A stretch of 64,000 bases of DNA from Pseudomonas putida (lineage in GTDB: Bacteria > Pseudomonadota > Gammaproteobacteria > Pseudomonadales > Pseudomonadaceae), in assembly GCF_016406145.1 (NCBI RefSeq), contig NZ_CP066306.1, positions 5,332,001-5,396,000 of the forward strand. The letters run 5' to 3'. Position 1 is the first letter of the stretch, and every line of letters starts with the position of its first letter. The notes under the pieces were generated by a model that saw only the letters and a list, made by a program, of their open reading frames with translations, made no database searches and was not told where the DNA came from. Position numbers and translations under genes: made by a program. This document shows positions 8,601-17,406 of the stretch, one piece after another.

Positions 8601-9365
8601 ATGACCCTGCCCGCTCTACTCACCCAGCACATCGCGCGCCGCCCACAGCGCATCGCTTTGCTTCAGCATATCGCAGAGCAAGGTTCGATCACCCGCGCAG
8701 CCAAGGCCGCAGGCATAAGCTACAAAGCCGCATGGGACGCCATAGACGAACTCAACAACCTGGCCAGCCAGCCGTTGGTCGAGCGTAGCACCGGCGGGCG
8801 CGGCGGCGGTGGCGCCCGCCTGTCGGGCGAAGGCGAACGGGTACTGCGCCTGTACCAGCGCCTACAGGCCTTGCAGGCCCAGATTCTTGAGGCTGCCGAA
8901 GATTCCAGCGACCTTGACCTGCTTGGGCGCCTGATGTTGCGCACCAGTGCCCGCAACCAGCTGCAAGGCCAGGTCAGCGCCTTGCGCCGCGAGGGGCGGC
9001 ACGACCGCGTGAGCCTGGCGCTGGGTGGCGGGCTGGAAATCGAGGCACTGATCACACACGACAGCACTTCACGCCTGGAGCTGACGCTCGGAACCATGGT
9101 GGTGGCGTTGCTCAAGGCCGGGTGGGTGCAGTTATCGAGCGCCGCAGATGAAGCCGAAGCGGGCAGCAATGTGCTCAAGGCCACCGTGGAAGAGGTGATA
9201 ACGGATGGGCATGACACCAGTGAAGTGAGGCTGGCGCTGGGTAATGGCCAGACACTCTGCGCGTTTGCCGATGCGCACTGGCTGGCACAAGAGGCAGTGG
9301 CAACAGGTAGCCAGGTCCGGGTGCAGTTTCATCCCTCCCATGTATTGCTGGGGGTACCGGTGTAG
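8601..9365 (+). CDS. modE: Molybdate-responsive regulator ModE-type
   Basis: A winged-helix DNA-binding protein with C-terminal molybdate-binding Mop domains. Residues 1-100 are a LysR-like HTH (GSITRAAKAAGISYKAAWDAIDELN, then ERSTGGRGGGGARLSGEG, the ModE wing). Two Mop/TOBE-like repeats follow, at about 118-185 (ARNQLQGQVSALRREG) and 195-250 (NVLKATVEEVITDG). The ATG at 8601 gives 254 aa, close to the E. coli ModE length of 262. No modABC transport genes are next to it in this window, so its targets lie elsewhere. Confidence 0.9.
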   Translation: MTLPALLTQHIARRPQRIALLQHIAEQGSITRAAKAAGISYKAAWDAIDELNNLASQPLVERSTGGRGGGGARLSGEGERVLRLYQRLQALQAQILEAAEDSSDLDLLGRLMLRTSARNQLQGQVSALRREGRHDRVSLALGGGLEIEALITHDSTSRLELTLGTMVVALLKAGWVQLSSAADEAEAGSNVLKATVEEVITDGHDTSEVRLALGNGQTLCAFADAHWLAQEAVATGSQVRVQFHPSHVLLGVPV

Positions 9366-9436
9366 GTTGGTCGCGCCACCCCGCCAGAGGGCCGGCACTG
9401 ATACCATGAGCCCTTGCAGCCCACCCCGGAGCCACC

Positions 9437-10411
9437 ATGTCTCACCCCTTCGCGACCCTCACCCCCGACCTGGTACTGGACGCCGTGGAGAGCCTCGGCT
9501 TTCTCAGCGACGCCCGCGTACTGGCCCTGAACAGCTACGAGAACCGCGTCTACCAAGTGGGTATCGAAGGCGAGCAACCACTGATCGCCAAGTTCTATCG
9601 ACCCGGCCGGTGGAGCAATGAAGCGATTCTTGAAGAACACCGCTTCACCGCCGAACTTGCTGAGTGCGAAGTGCCGGTGGTCGCCCCGCTGCAACACAAT
9701 GAACAGACCCTGTTCGAGCACCAGGGCTTTCGCTTCACGCTGTTTCCCCGCCGCGGCGGCCACGCACCGGAGCCGGGCAACCTCGACCAGCTCTACCGTC
9801 TGGGCCAGTTGCTGGGCCGCTTGCATGCCGTCGCGGCAACACGCCCGTTCGAGCATCGCGAAGCATTGACTGTGGAAAACTTTGGCCACGCCTCCCTGCA
9901 AACCCTGCTTGATGGCAACTTCGTACCTCGGGAATTGCTGCCTGCGTTCGAATCTGTAGCGCGCGAGCTGCTCAAACGGGTCGAAGACATCTACGCACGC
10001 ACCCCACATCAGGTCATGCGCCTGCACGGCGACTTGCACCCCGGCAACCTGATGCATCGCGACGACGTCTACCACGTCGTCGACCTCGATGACTGCCGGA
10101 TGGGCCCGGCCGTGCAAGACCTGTGGATGATGCTGGCCGGTAGCCGTGAAGAACGCCTGGGCCAACTGGCAGAGCTGATCGACGGTTACAACGAGTTTCA
10201 CGATTTCGACCCGCGCGAGCTGCCTCTGATCGAACCGCTGCGCGCCTTGCGCCAGCTGCACCATAGCGCCTGGCTGGCAAGGCGCTGGGACGACCCGGCA
10301 TTCCCGCGCAGCTTCCCCTGGTTTGGCCAGCCGCGTTACTGGGGCGATCAGATTCTGGCCCTGCGCGAGCAAACGGCGGCACTCGACGAGCAACCCCTGA
10401 AATTGTTCTAA
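9437..10411 (+). CDS. srkA: Stress response kinase A (YihE/SrkA), Ser/Thr protein kinase
   Basis: A 324-aa cytosolic APH-fold kinase that in E. coli counters stress-induced cell death. The opening PDLVLDAVESLGFLSD and the segment NSYENRVYQVG match the YihE family. The catalytic loop is LHGDLHPGNLM (about 195-205), followed by the metal-binding VVDLDDCRMGPAVQDLW. It stands 71 nt after modE on the same strand and may be co-transcribed or have its own promoter. Length fits the family (328 aa). Confidence 0.93.
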   Translation: MSHPFATLTPDLVLDAVESLGFLSDARVLALNSYENRVYQVGIEGEQPLIAKFYRPGRWSNEAILEEHRFTAELAECEVPVVAPLQHNEQTLFEHQGFRFTLFPRRGGHAPEPGNLDQLYRLGQLLGRLHAVAATRPFEHREALTVENFGHASLQTLLDGNFVPRELLPAFESVARELLKRVEDIYARTPHQVMRLHGDLHPGNLMHRDDVYHVVDLDDCRMGPAVQDLWMMLAGSREERLGQLAELIDGYNEFHDFDPRELPLIEPLRALRQLHHSAWLARRWDDPAFPRSFPWFGQPRYWGDQILALREQTAALDEQPLKLF

Positions 10412-10475
10412 ATGCCTGCAAAGGTCTGTCTACAATAGGCGTCGCTGTATTTAGCTACCTAAGCAAGGATTCTGC

Positions 10476-11363
10476 ATGCACGCCGCAAACCCGCGTCGCG
10501 GGTACATTCTTGGCCTTTCGGCCTACATCATCTGGGGCTTGTTCCCCCTCTATTTCAAAGCCATACAAAGTGTCCCGGCGGTTGAGATCATCGTGCACCG
10601 GGTGCTCTGGTCCGCTTTGTTCGGTTCGCTGCTGCTGTTGGTGTGGAAGCACCCAGGGTGGTGGCGCGAGCTGCGCGACAACCCCCGCCGCCTGGCCATT
10701 CTTGCCCTAAGTGGCGCCCTGATTGCCGGCAACTGGCTGACTTACGTATGGTCGGTCAACAACGGGCGCATGCTCGAGGCCAGCCTGGGCTACTACATCA
10801 ACCCGCTGGTGAACGTGCTGCTGGGCATGCTTTTGCTGGGTGAACGCCTGCGCCGCCTGCAATGGCTGGCAGTGGGCATGGCCGCAGTAGGTGTGGCGCA
10901 ACAGGTGTGGCAAGTCGGTAGCCTGCCTTGGGTGTCATTGGTACTGGCGTTGACGTTTGGCTTCTACGGCCTGATCCGCAAACAGGCACCGGTAGCGGCG
11001 CTGCCCGGCCTGGTGGTGGAAACCTGGATGCTGGTGCCCCTGGCGCTTGGCTGGCTGCTGCTGCACCCTGCCGCGATGAGTGCACAAGGCAGTTTCTATA
11101 CCGGCAGCGAGGCGTTATGGCTGATTGCAGCCGGGCCGGTAACGCTGATACCGCTGGTATGCTTCAACGCCGCTGCACGGCACTTGCCCTACACCACCCT
11201 GGGCTTCCTGCAGTATCTGGCGCCGACCCTGGTACTGCTGCAAGCGGTACTGCTATTTGACGAGCACCTGTCTTCCAGCAGTCTGATGGCTTTCTTGTGC
11301 ATCTGGGCTGGCCTGGCGCTCTACAGCGTCGATGCCTGGCTGAATCTGCGCAAGCGCGCCTGA
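10476..11363 (+). CDS. rarD: RarD protein, EamA-family permease
   Basis: An inner-membrane drug/metabolite transporter-like protein of 295 aa with about ten transmembrane helices. The opening RGYILGLSAYIIWGLFPLYFKAIQSVPAVEIIVHRVLWS is the RarD signature. Further family segments are NWLTYVWSVNNGRMLEASLGYYINPLVNVLLG and YTTLGFLQYLAPTL. RarD proteins are annotated as chloramphenicol-sensitivity proteins, but the substrate is unknown. The stop at 11363 is followed by the DnaA-box repeat region. Confidence 0.92.
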   Translation: MHAANPRRGYILGLSAYIIWGLFPLYFKAIQSVPAVEIIVHRVLWSALFGSLLLLVWKHPGWWRELRDNPRRLAILALSGALIAGNWLTYVWSVNNGRMLEASLGYYINPLVNVLLGMLLLGERLRRLQWLAVGMAAVGVAQQVWQVGSLPWVSLVLALTFGFYGLIRKQAPVAALPGLVVETWMLVPLALGWLLLHPAAMSAQGSFYTGSEALWLIAAGPVTLIPLVCFNAAARHLPYTTLGFLQYLAPTLVLLQAVLLFDEHLSSSSLMAFLCIWAGLALYSVDAWLNLRKRA

Positions 11364-11371
11364 TCAAAAAA

Positions 11372-11411
11372 CGACCAAAACTCTGCAGGCCACGCCGTCC
11401 GTGGCCTAGCA
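11372..11411 (-). terminator. Possible terminator of gcvR
   Basis: GGCCACG-CCGTC-CGTGGCC forms a perfect 7-bp stem, extended by CTGC/GCAG across bulges. On the minus strand it is followed by a T-rich run, GAGTTTTGGTCGTTTTTTGA. It lies about 185 nt past the gcvR stop, which is far, so its role is uncertain. Confidence 0.45.
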
Positions 11412-11447
11412 GAAGATCTCCAGAGGTTATCCACACCCTCGTCCCCG
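11373..11447. repeat. 75-bp imperfect repeat, copy 1, with perfect DnaA box
   Basis: This copy aligns without gaps to 11486-11560, and I count 50 identical positions of 75. Shared blocks are GACCAAA at the left end, GCCGTC, CTAGC, AGGTTATCCACA and CGTCCCCG at the right end. TTATCCACA (11427-11435) is a perfect DnaA box. A hairpin GGCCACG/CGTGGCC (11389-11407) lies inside this copy. Confidence 0.75.
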
Positions 11448-11458
11448 TGGTTTGTGCA

Positions 11459-11471
11459 CAAGCTATTGATT
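11459..11471 (-). promoter_or_regulatory. Perfect match to the IHF consensus between two DnaA boxes
   Basis: On the minus strand the 13-mer AATCAATAGCTTG matches WATCAANNNNTTR at every position. It directly overlaps the end of a palindromic near-DnaA box, TTGTGCACA (11452-11460, one mismatch), and lies between the perfect boxes at 11427 and 11540. Confidence 0.5.
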
Positions 11472-11485
11472 AGTGGCTGTTTTTT

Positions 11486-11560
11486 GACCAAACCGCGGGA
11501 GAGCTCGCCGTCTCTGGGCTAGCGAGGAGCGCCCCCAGGTTATCCACAGGGCCGTCCCCG
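11486..11560. repeat. 75-bp imperfect repeat, copy 2, with perfect DnaA box
   Basis: Second copy, starting 113 bp after the first. TTATCCACA is at 11540-11548, at the same offset and in the same orientation as in copy 1. The hairpin position is kept (AGAG/CTCT around CTCGCCGT) although its bases differ. Confidence 0.75.
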
Positions 11561-11591
11561 GTTAATCGGGATAACCCGCTACCGCCTCGGC

Positions 11592-12110
11592 TCAATCCTG
11601 GGGCCGCAATTTCAACTCCACCATCAAGTCATCTGCCAGGCTCTCCAGCTTCTGCTGCAGATCATCCAGCGACAAGGTCAATGGCAGCGCCAGCAAGGCA
11701 TCGGCATGGAACAGCGGCTCGCTACTCATTGGCGCCGGGCGCACTTCGGTGGTGAAGCGCTCAAGGTTCACCCCTTGGTCAGCCAACAATCGGGTGATAT
11801 CACGTACGATGCCTGGGCGATCATTACCCACCAACTCCATAGCGATCGGCTTCCAGGTACAGGAAGGCTCGATGCCGCTTTCTGCGATCAGTACACGGAT
11901 ATCGTACTGCCCCAAGGCCTGAAGCGATTTCACCAGCTCATCGTAGCTTTCTGCGGGCACCGCGACCCGCAGGATGCCGGCGAATTGCCCTGCCATACGC
12001 GACATACGGCTCTCCAGCCAGTTACCGTTGTGGTCGGCGATGCACTGGGCAATCCGTTCGACCTGGCCGGCCTTGTCAGGAGCAATCACGGTCAGTACAA
12101 GATGATCCAC
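11592..12110 (-). CDS. gcvR: Glycine cleavage system repressor-like ACT protein GcvR
   Basis: A 172-aa cytosolic protein with two ACT domains: residues 1-75 (LVLTVIAPDKAGQVERIAQCIADHNGNWLES) and 88-170 (AMELVGNDRPGIVRDITRLLADQGVNLERF). ACT pairs of this layout are the GcvR family; in E. coli GcvR binds GcvA and glycine to repress the glycine cleavage genes. The start is GTG at 12110, supported by GAGGAAG 6-8 nt upstream. No gcvA or gcv operon is next to it. Sense in this setting is inferred from family only. Confidence 0.85.
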   Translation of the reverse strand: MDHLVLTVIAPDKAGQVERIAQCIADHNGNWLESRMSRMAGQFAGILRVAVPAESYDELVKSLQALGQYDIRVLIAESGIEPSCTWKPIAMELVGNDRPGIVRDITRLLADQGVNLERFTTEVRPAPMSSEPLFHADALLALPLTLSLDDLQQKLESLADDLMVELKLRPQD

Positions 12111-12565
12111 AGGGCTTCCTCTGCGTCGTGCCGCCCGCAGCGGCGAGAATACGGGGGGATTGGTTCAGTATAGGCAAGGCGCGGCAACCTGCCGCAGGAC
12201 GGCCTACCGAACTAATCGTGTACTGTTTCAAGATTTATCTGGAACAATCCACCGGTTTTTTGCGAACATAGCCACTCCCAGCGTGACCCTACGCGACCAA
12301 CCGGTCGCAGAGCGACGCTTTTAGTCTGATGTTCACCGGCCTGCTGCTTCATGTAGTATGCCTCGGCGCGGACTACAAAACGTCGTTACGATGTCTGCCA
12401 AGGCGCCTGTGAAAATACGCCAACCGCCCGCCAGCCTTATGGCGAGCCGCACCCAGCCGCTCTCGTGAGTGGTGAGAGCATGTACTGGTGCCGTGTTTAG
12501 AGAAGCGCTACAGGCTTAATACAGAAGAGCGAAAGCGAAATAGCTGAGCAAAGGTGAGGCAAGCA
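12111..12565. other. 455-bp intergenic region between gcvR and glcB
   Basis: It must contain the gcvR promoter (left) and the glcB promoter and leader (right). I see no gene. A 6-bp hairpin, GCTCTC/GAGAGC around a 9-nt loop, lies near 12459-12479 in the probable glcB leader. A pair TGTAGT (12352-12357) and ACTACA (12372-12377) is inverted with a 14-nt spacer. No promoter could be called with confidence. Confidence 0.4.
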
Positions 12566-14743
12566 ATGACTGGATACGTTCAAGTCGGTGGCCTTCAGGT
12601 CGCCAAGGCCCTGTACGACTTCGTCAACAACGAAGCGATCCCTGGAACCGGCGTCAAGGCCGATGCGTTCTGGGCCGGGGCAGAAAAGATCATCAACGAC
12701 CTCGCCCCAAAGAACAAAGCCCTGCTCGCCAAGCGCGACGAGCTGCAAGCCAAGATCGACGCCTGGCACCAGGCACGCAAAGGCCAGGCACACGACGCCG
12801 TAGCCTATAAAAGCTTCCTTCAGGATATCGGCTATCTGCTGCCACAAGCCGACGATTTCCAGGCCACCACCCAGAACGTGGACGAAGAAATTGCCCACAT
12901 GGCAGGCCCACAGCTGGTCGTGCCGGTGATGAACGCCCGCTTTGCCCTGAACGCCGCCAACGCCCGCTGGGGTTCGCTGTACGACGCACTGTACGGCACC
13001 GACGCCATCAGCGATGAAGGCGGCGCCGAAAAAGGTCAGGGCTACAACAAGGTCCGTGGCAACAAGGTCATCGCCTTCGCCCGCGCCTTCCTCGACGAAG
13101 CCGCGCCGCTGGCTGCTGGCTCGCACGTCGACTCCACCGCTTACCGCATCGAAGGCGGCAAGCTGGTCGTTGCCCTCAAGGGCGGCAGCAACAGCGGCCT
13201 GCGTGACGACGCCCAGCTGATCGGCTTCCATGGCGATGCCGCCGCGCCAACCGCCGTGCTGCTCAAGCACAATGGCCTGCACTTCGAAATCCAGGTCGAT
13301 GCCAGCACCCCGGTCGGCAGCACCGACGCCGCCGGTGTCAAAGACATCCTGATGGAATCGGCGCTGACCACCATCATGGACTGTGAAGACTCGGTCGCTG
13401 CCGTCGATGCCGACGACAAGGTCATTGTCTACCGCAACTGGCTGGGCCTGATGAAAGGCGACTTGGCCGAGAACGTCAGCAAAGGCGGCAAGACCTTCAC
13501 CCGCACCATGAACCCGGACCGCGAGTACGCAGCGCCCAATGGCGGCACCGTGACCCTTCACGGTCGTTCGCTGCTGTTCGTGCGCAACGTGGGTCACCTG
13601 ATGACCAACCCGGCAATTCTCGACGCCCAAGGCAACGAGATTCCCGAAGGCATCCAGGACGGTCTGTTCACCAACCTGATCGCCCTGCACAACCTCAACG
13701 GCAACACCAGCCGCAAGAACACCCGTACCGGTAGCGTCTACATCGTCAAACCGAAGATGCACGGCCCTGAAGAAGTGGCGTTCGCCGCCGAGATCTTCAG
13801 CCGCGTCGAAGACCTGCTGGGCATGCCGCGCAACACCGTCAAGGTCGGCATCATGGACGAGGAGCGCCGTACCACGGTGAACCTCAAGGCTTGCATCAAG
13901 TCGGCCGCCGAGCGCGTGGTGTTCATCAACACTGGCTTCCTCGACCGTACCGGCGACGAGATTCACACCTCGATGGAGGCCGGCGCCGTGGTGCGCAAAG
14001 GCGCCATGAAGAACGAGAAGTGGATCGGCGCCTACGAGAACAACAACGTCGACGTCGGTCTTGCCACCGGCCTGCAAGGCCGTGCGCAGATCGGCAAAGG
14101 CATGTGGGCCATGCCGGACCTGATGGCCGCCATGCTCGAGCAGAAGATCGCTCACCCGCTGGCCGGTGCCAACACCGCTTGGGTTCCTTCGCCGACCGCC
14201 GCCACCCTGCACGCCCTGCACTACCATAAAGTCGACGTGCAGGCGCGTCAGCGCGAGCTGGCCAGCCGCACCCCGGCCTCGGTCGACGACATCCTGACCA
14301 TCCCGCTGGCAGCTGACACCAACTGGTCGGCAGAAGAGATCCGCAACGAGCTGGACAACAACGCCCAGGGCATCCTCGGCTATGTGGTTCGCTGGATCGA
14401 CCAGGGCGTGGGTTGCTCCAAAGTGCCGGACATCAACGATGTGGGCCTGATGGAAGACCGCGCTACCCTGCGTATCTCGGCCCAGCTGCTGGCCAACTGG
14501 CTGCGCCATGGCGTGGTTACCCAGGAGCAGGTGCTGGAAAGCCTCCAGCGCATGGCCGCCGTGGTCGACAAGCAGAACGCCGGTGACGCCCTGTACCGCC
14601 CGATGGCGCCGAACTTCGACGACAACGTGGCATTCCAGGCTGCAGTGGAACTGGTAATCGAGGGTGCCAAGCAACCGAACGGTTATACCGAGCCGGTACT
14701 GCACCGTCGCCGCCGCGAGTTCAAGGCGCGTAACGGGCTGTAA
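12566..14743 (+). CDS. glcB: Malate synthase G
   Basis: Condenses glyoxylate with acetyl-CoA to malate, completing the glyoxylate route. The 725-aa length is that of the G isoform. Recognisable segments are the N-terminal [40 protein letters not shown], MNPDRx[11 protein letters not shown] and the C-terminal [26 protein letters not shown]. The ATG at 12566 was chosen over one four codons upstream because AAGGTGAGG sits 6 nt before it. No other glycolate (glc) genes adjoin. It is a single-gene unit. Confidence 0.97.
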   Translation: MTGYVQVGGLQVAKALYDFVNNEAIPGTGVKADAFWAGAEKIINDLAPKNKALLAKRDELQAKIDAWHQARKGQAHDAVAYKSFLQDIGYLLPQADDFQATTQNVDEEIAHMAGPQLVVPVMNARFALNAANARWGSLYDALYGTDAISDEGGAEKGQGYNKVRGNKVIAFARAFLDEAAPLAAGSHVDSTAYRIEGGKLVVALKGGSNSGLRDDAQLIGFHGDAAAPTAVLLKHNGLHFEIQVDASTPVGSTDAAGVKDILMESALTTIMDCEDSVAAVDADDKVIVYRNWLGLMKGDLAENVSKGGKTFTRTMNPDREYAAPNGGTVTLHGRSLLFVRNVGHLMTNPAILDAQGNEIPEGIQDGLFTNLIALHNLNGNTSRKNTRTGSVYIVKPKMHGPEEVAFAAEIFSRVEDLLGMPRNTVKVGIMDEERRTTVNLKACIKSAAERVVFINTGFLDRTGDEIHTSMEAGAVVRKGAMKNEKWIGAYENNNVDVGLATGLQGRAQIGKGMWAMPDLMAAMLEQKIAHPLAGANTAWVPSPTAATLHALHYHKVDVQARQRELASRTPASVDDILTIPLAADTNWSAEEIRNELDNNAQGILGYVVRWIDQGVGCSKVPDINDVGLMEDRATLRISAQLLANWLRHGVVTQEQVLESLQRMAAVVDKQNAGDALYRPMAPNFDDNVAFQAAVELVIEGAKQPNGYTEPVLHRRRREFKARNGL

Positions 14744-14783
14744 GACATCGGGGCCGCTCCATCAATTACAGGAGGATCGCATT

Positions 14784-14833
14784 CCCCTGTAGGAGCGGCC
14801 TTGTGTCGCGAAAGGGCTGCAAAGCAGCCCCAA
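14784..14833. repeat. REP element, type A (GTAGGAGCGGCC family)
   Basis: Contains CTGTAGGAGCGGCCTTGTG, TCGCGAAAGGGCTGC and the pyrimidine/purine hairpin GGGCTGCAAAGCAGCCC. The same unit recurs near 33592, 49543, 49610 (inverted), 51958, 56280 (inverted) and 56322. It lies between convergent genes. Confidence 0.8.
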
Positions 14834-14839
14834 TCCCGC

Positions 14840-15283
14840 TCACTCAAGCTTCAATTCTTTCTTCACCAACCCCAGCAATTTCCCCAGATCCACCGGCTTC
14901 AGCAAAAAATCCACCACCCCCAGGTGCATCACATCCACCGCCTCTTTCACATCGGTGTCGCCTGACACCACGATGATCGACAACGCCGCCCGTTCCGACT
15001 CACGTATCTGCCGGATCAGCTCCAGGCCATCCTTGGGCTGCATGCGCAGGTCGGTGATCATCAGGGCAATGCGCGGTTCGTAATGCAGTTTGAACATCGC
15101 CTCCTGAGCACCATCGGCCTGCATGCAGTCGATCCCCCTGCTCTTCAGGTAAAGGCACAGGGCCTCACTGTTCACCGGGTTGTCATCAACCACCAATACC
15201 ACCGGCCTGGGCGCAACAGGCGCACTCAACCCGGCCAGTGCCTCGCGTTCGGCGTCACTCAGGATGTCGTCATGCTCAACCAT
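14840..15283 (-). CDS. Single-domain response regulator (receiver only)
   Basis: A 147-aa protein that is a lone CheY-like receiver domain after a 27-residue N-terminal extension. Visible features are the acidic pair in VLVVDDNPVN (about 30-36), the phosphoacceptor aspartate in ALMITDLRMQPKDG (about 78), the switch Ser in IIVVSGDTD and the Lys in FLLKPVD. There is no output domain, so it probably acts by protein contact or in a phosphorelay. No histidine kinase is adjacent. The neighbouring divergent gene encodes a CBS/cNMP signalling protein, but a functional link is not shown. Confidence 0.88.
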   Translation of the reverse strand: MVEHDDILSDAEREALAGLSAPVAPRPVVLVVDDNPVNSEALCLYLKSRGIDCMQADGAQEAMFKLHYEPRIALMITDLRMQPKDGLELIRQIRESERAALSIIVVSGDTDVKEAVDVMHLGVVDFLLKPVDLGKLLGLVKKELKLE

Positions 15284-15422
15284 GGTCGTCTCATCAAATA
15301 GTCTTGCTCACCGGTAAGACCGCAGCTTGCGATATTGATCACACTACGCTCATAGACTTACGTCCAATGGGCACCGCACGGCCGTCAGCCGACCATGGGG
15401 ACCGAGAACAACAAGGCCGCAC

Positions 15423-15442
15423 CTATATATAGATATATATAG
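15423..15442. repeat. 20-bp AT-rich perfect palindrome upstream of the DUF294 gene
   Basis: CTATATAT, a 4-nt centre AGAT, then ATATATAG. It ends 26 bp before the ATG at 15469, in otherwise GC-rich sequence. It could be part of a promoter -10 region or a 5' leader hairpin. Confidence 0.6.
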
Positions 15443-15468
15443 TTCGGCGTAGCGATACGGTCAGTGTC

Positions 15469-17406
15469 ATGAGCAAAAACGACGCCTACACCCAGGCGGG
15501 CAGAACTGCCGTTCTGCAGAACATTCAGGGCACCCTGCAGTTTTTGCAGCGTTTCCCGCCGTTCAACCAAATGGAACACAGCCACCTGGCGTTCCTGGTG
15601 GAACAGTGCCAGTTGCGTTTCTACGCCAGCGGGGAAAGCATCATCAAACCCGCTGACGGCCCGGTGGAGCACTTCTACATCGTCAAACAGGGGCGCGTGG
15701 TCGGTGAACGCCAGCACCTGGTCAAGCCTGGTGTGGAAACCACTTTCGAGATCACCAGCGGGGAGTGCTTCCCGCTGGCTGCCCTGCTCGGCGAACGCGC
15801 TACCCGCACCGAACACCTGGCGGGCGAGGACACGTTCTGCCTGCAATTGAACAAAGCCGCCTTCATCCGTGTGTTCTCCCTGTCGGATGTGTTTCGCGAT
15901 TTTGCGCTGCGTGGCGTCAGTAGCTTGCTAGACCAGGTCAACCAACAGGTACGTCAGCAAGCGGTGCAAACACTCGGCACCCAATACTCGCTGAACACCC
16001 CACTGGGTGAACTGGCCATGCGTCATCCGGTGGTCTGCACCCCGGGCACGCCGCTGCGCGACGCCGTGCGGTCGATGCACGAGCAACAGGTCGGCAGCAT
16101 CGTGGTGGTCGATACGCAGCGTTACCCGGTGGGCATCTTCACCCTGCGTGACCTGCGCCAAGTGGTGGCCACTGTCGATGCCGACCTCGGTAGCGCAATC
16201 GAACGGCACATGACCGTCAAACCCTTCTACCTCAGCCCGCAGGCCAGCGCCTTCGACGCGGCCATGGCCATGACCGAGCGACACATTGCCCATGTTTGCC
16301 TGGTGGACAACCAGCGCCTGTGCGGCGTGGTCTCGGAGCGCGACCTGTTTTCCCTGCAACGGGTCGACCTCGTGCACCTGGCCCGCACCATCCGCCATGC
16401 ACCGCGCCTGGACTCGCTGGTGGCGCTGCGTGGCGAGATCGGCCAGCTGGTGGAGCGCATGCTCGCCCACGGCGCCTCCTCGACCCAGATTACCCAGATC
16501 ATCACCCTGCTCAACGACCACACTGTCTGCCGGGTAATCGAACTGGCTCTGGCCGAACGCGGCGACCCTGGGGTGCCGTTCAGCTGGCTGTGCTTTGGCA
16601 GCGAAGGGCGACGTGAACAGACCCTGCATACCGACCAGGACAACGGCATCCTGTTCGAGGCAGCTGACAGCAGCGAAGCCGAAGCCATTCGCGCCCGTCT
16701 GCTACCACTGGCCCACTACATCAACCAATGCCTGGCCCAATGCGGCTTCACCCTGTGCAAGGGTAACGTCATGGCAGGCAACCCCGAGCTGTGCCTGTCG
16801 CGCACTGAATGGGCACGGCGTTTCGCCGGCTTCATCCGTGAAGCCAGCCCAGAGAACCTGCTCGGCTCGAGCATCTATTTCGACCTGCGTGTGGTCTGGG
16901 GCGACGAACAGGGTTGCGAACAACTGCGCCAAAGCGTGCTGGAACAAGTAGCCGAGAACCGCATTTTCCAGCGCATGATGGCCGACAACGCCCTGCGTCA
17001 GCGGCCTCCGGTAGGCCGCCTGCGCGAATTTGTCCTGACCCGCCAAGGCAACGACAAGGCCGCAACCCTGGACCTCAAGGTCCAGGGCCTGACGCCCTTC
17101 GTCGATGGTGCCCGGCTGCTGGCCCTGGCCAATGGCATCGGCGCCTGCAATACCCTGGAGCGCCTGCGCCAGCTGGTCGACAGAGGCGTTATCGAGGCAC
17201 TCGACGGCGCGGCCTACGAAGAGGCCTACCATTTCATCCAGCAAACGCGCATGCAGCAGCACCAGCGCCAAAGCCGCGATAATCAGCCGTACTCCAACCG
17301 CCTCGATCCGGACAGCCTCAACCATCTGGACCGGCGCATCCTGCGTGAGTCGCTGCGCCAGGCGCAGCGCCTGCAAAGCAGCCTGGCCCTGCGGTACCAG
17401 CTATGA
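15469..17406 (+). CDS. cNMP-binding / tandem-CBS / DUF294 nucleotidyltransferase-like protein
   Basis: A 645-aa cytosolic multidomain protein. A cyclic-nucleotide-binding-like fold spans about 25-135 (FYASGESIIKPADGPVEHFYIVKQGRV). A CBS pair spans about 175-295 (MRHPVVCTPGTPLRDAVRSM; HMTVKPFYLSPQASAFDAAMAM). The DUF294 nucleotidyltransferase-like motif FGSEGRREQ starts at residue 376, followed by DQDN, and a helical DUF294 C-terminal domain completes it. This architecture resembles GlnD-like regulatory nucleotidyltransferases, but substrate and partner are unknown. The stop overlaps the next gene's ATG (ATGA at 17403), so the two are co-translated. Confidence 0.9.
   Translation: MSKNDAYTQAGRTAVLQNIQGTLQFLQRFPPFNQMEHSHLAFLVEQCQLRFYASGESIIKPADGPVEHFYIVKQGRVVGERQHLVKPGVETTFEITSGECFPLAALLGERATRTEHLAGEDTFCLQLNKAAFIRVFSLSDVFRDFALRGVSSLLDQVNQQVRQQAVQTLGTQYSLNTPLGELAMRHPVVCTPGTPLRDAVRSMHEQQVGSIVVVDTQRYPVGIFTLRDLRQVVATVDADLGSAIERHMTVKPFYLSPQASAFDAAMAMTERHIAHVCLVDNQRLCGVVSERDLFSLQRVDLVHLARTIRHAPRLDSLVALRGEIGQLVERMLAHGASSTQITQIITLLNDHTVCRVIELALAERGDPGVPFSWLCFGSEGRREQTLHTDQDNGILFEAADSSEAEAIRARLLPLAHYINQCLAQCGFTLCKGNVMAGNPELCLSRTEWARRFAGFIREASPENLLGSSIYFDLRVVWGDEQGCEQLRQSVLEQVAENRIFQRMMADNALRQRPPVGRLREFVLTRQGNDKAATLDLKVQGLTPFVDGARLLALANGIGACNTLERLRQLVDRGVIEALDGAAYEEAYHFIQQTRMQQHQRQSRDNQPYSNRLDPDSLNHLDRRILRESLRQAQRLQSSLALRYQL

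Noticed and set aside
12352..12377. TGTAGT-N14-ACTACA inverted pair upstream of glcB, resembling the aceE operators
   Set aside because: The spacer is 14 nt instead of 3, so it does not fit the GntR/FadR site pattern TNGTNNNACNA. A pair of six-mers with this gap can arise by chance in a 455-bp region.
12497..14704. Long minus-strand open frame over glcB (735 codons)
   Set aside because: It is the mirror image of glcB in GC-rich sequence; no ribosome binding site and composition of His/Gln/Val-rich shadow frames.
15405..15413. AACAACAA, a Hfq/Crc-type CA motif upstream of the DUF294 gene
   Set aside because: A 6-base specification recurs about fifteen times by chance in this length, and it is about 60 nt from the start codon, not over the ribosome binding site.
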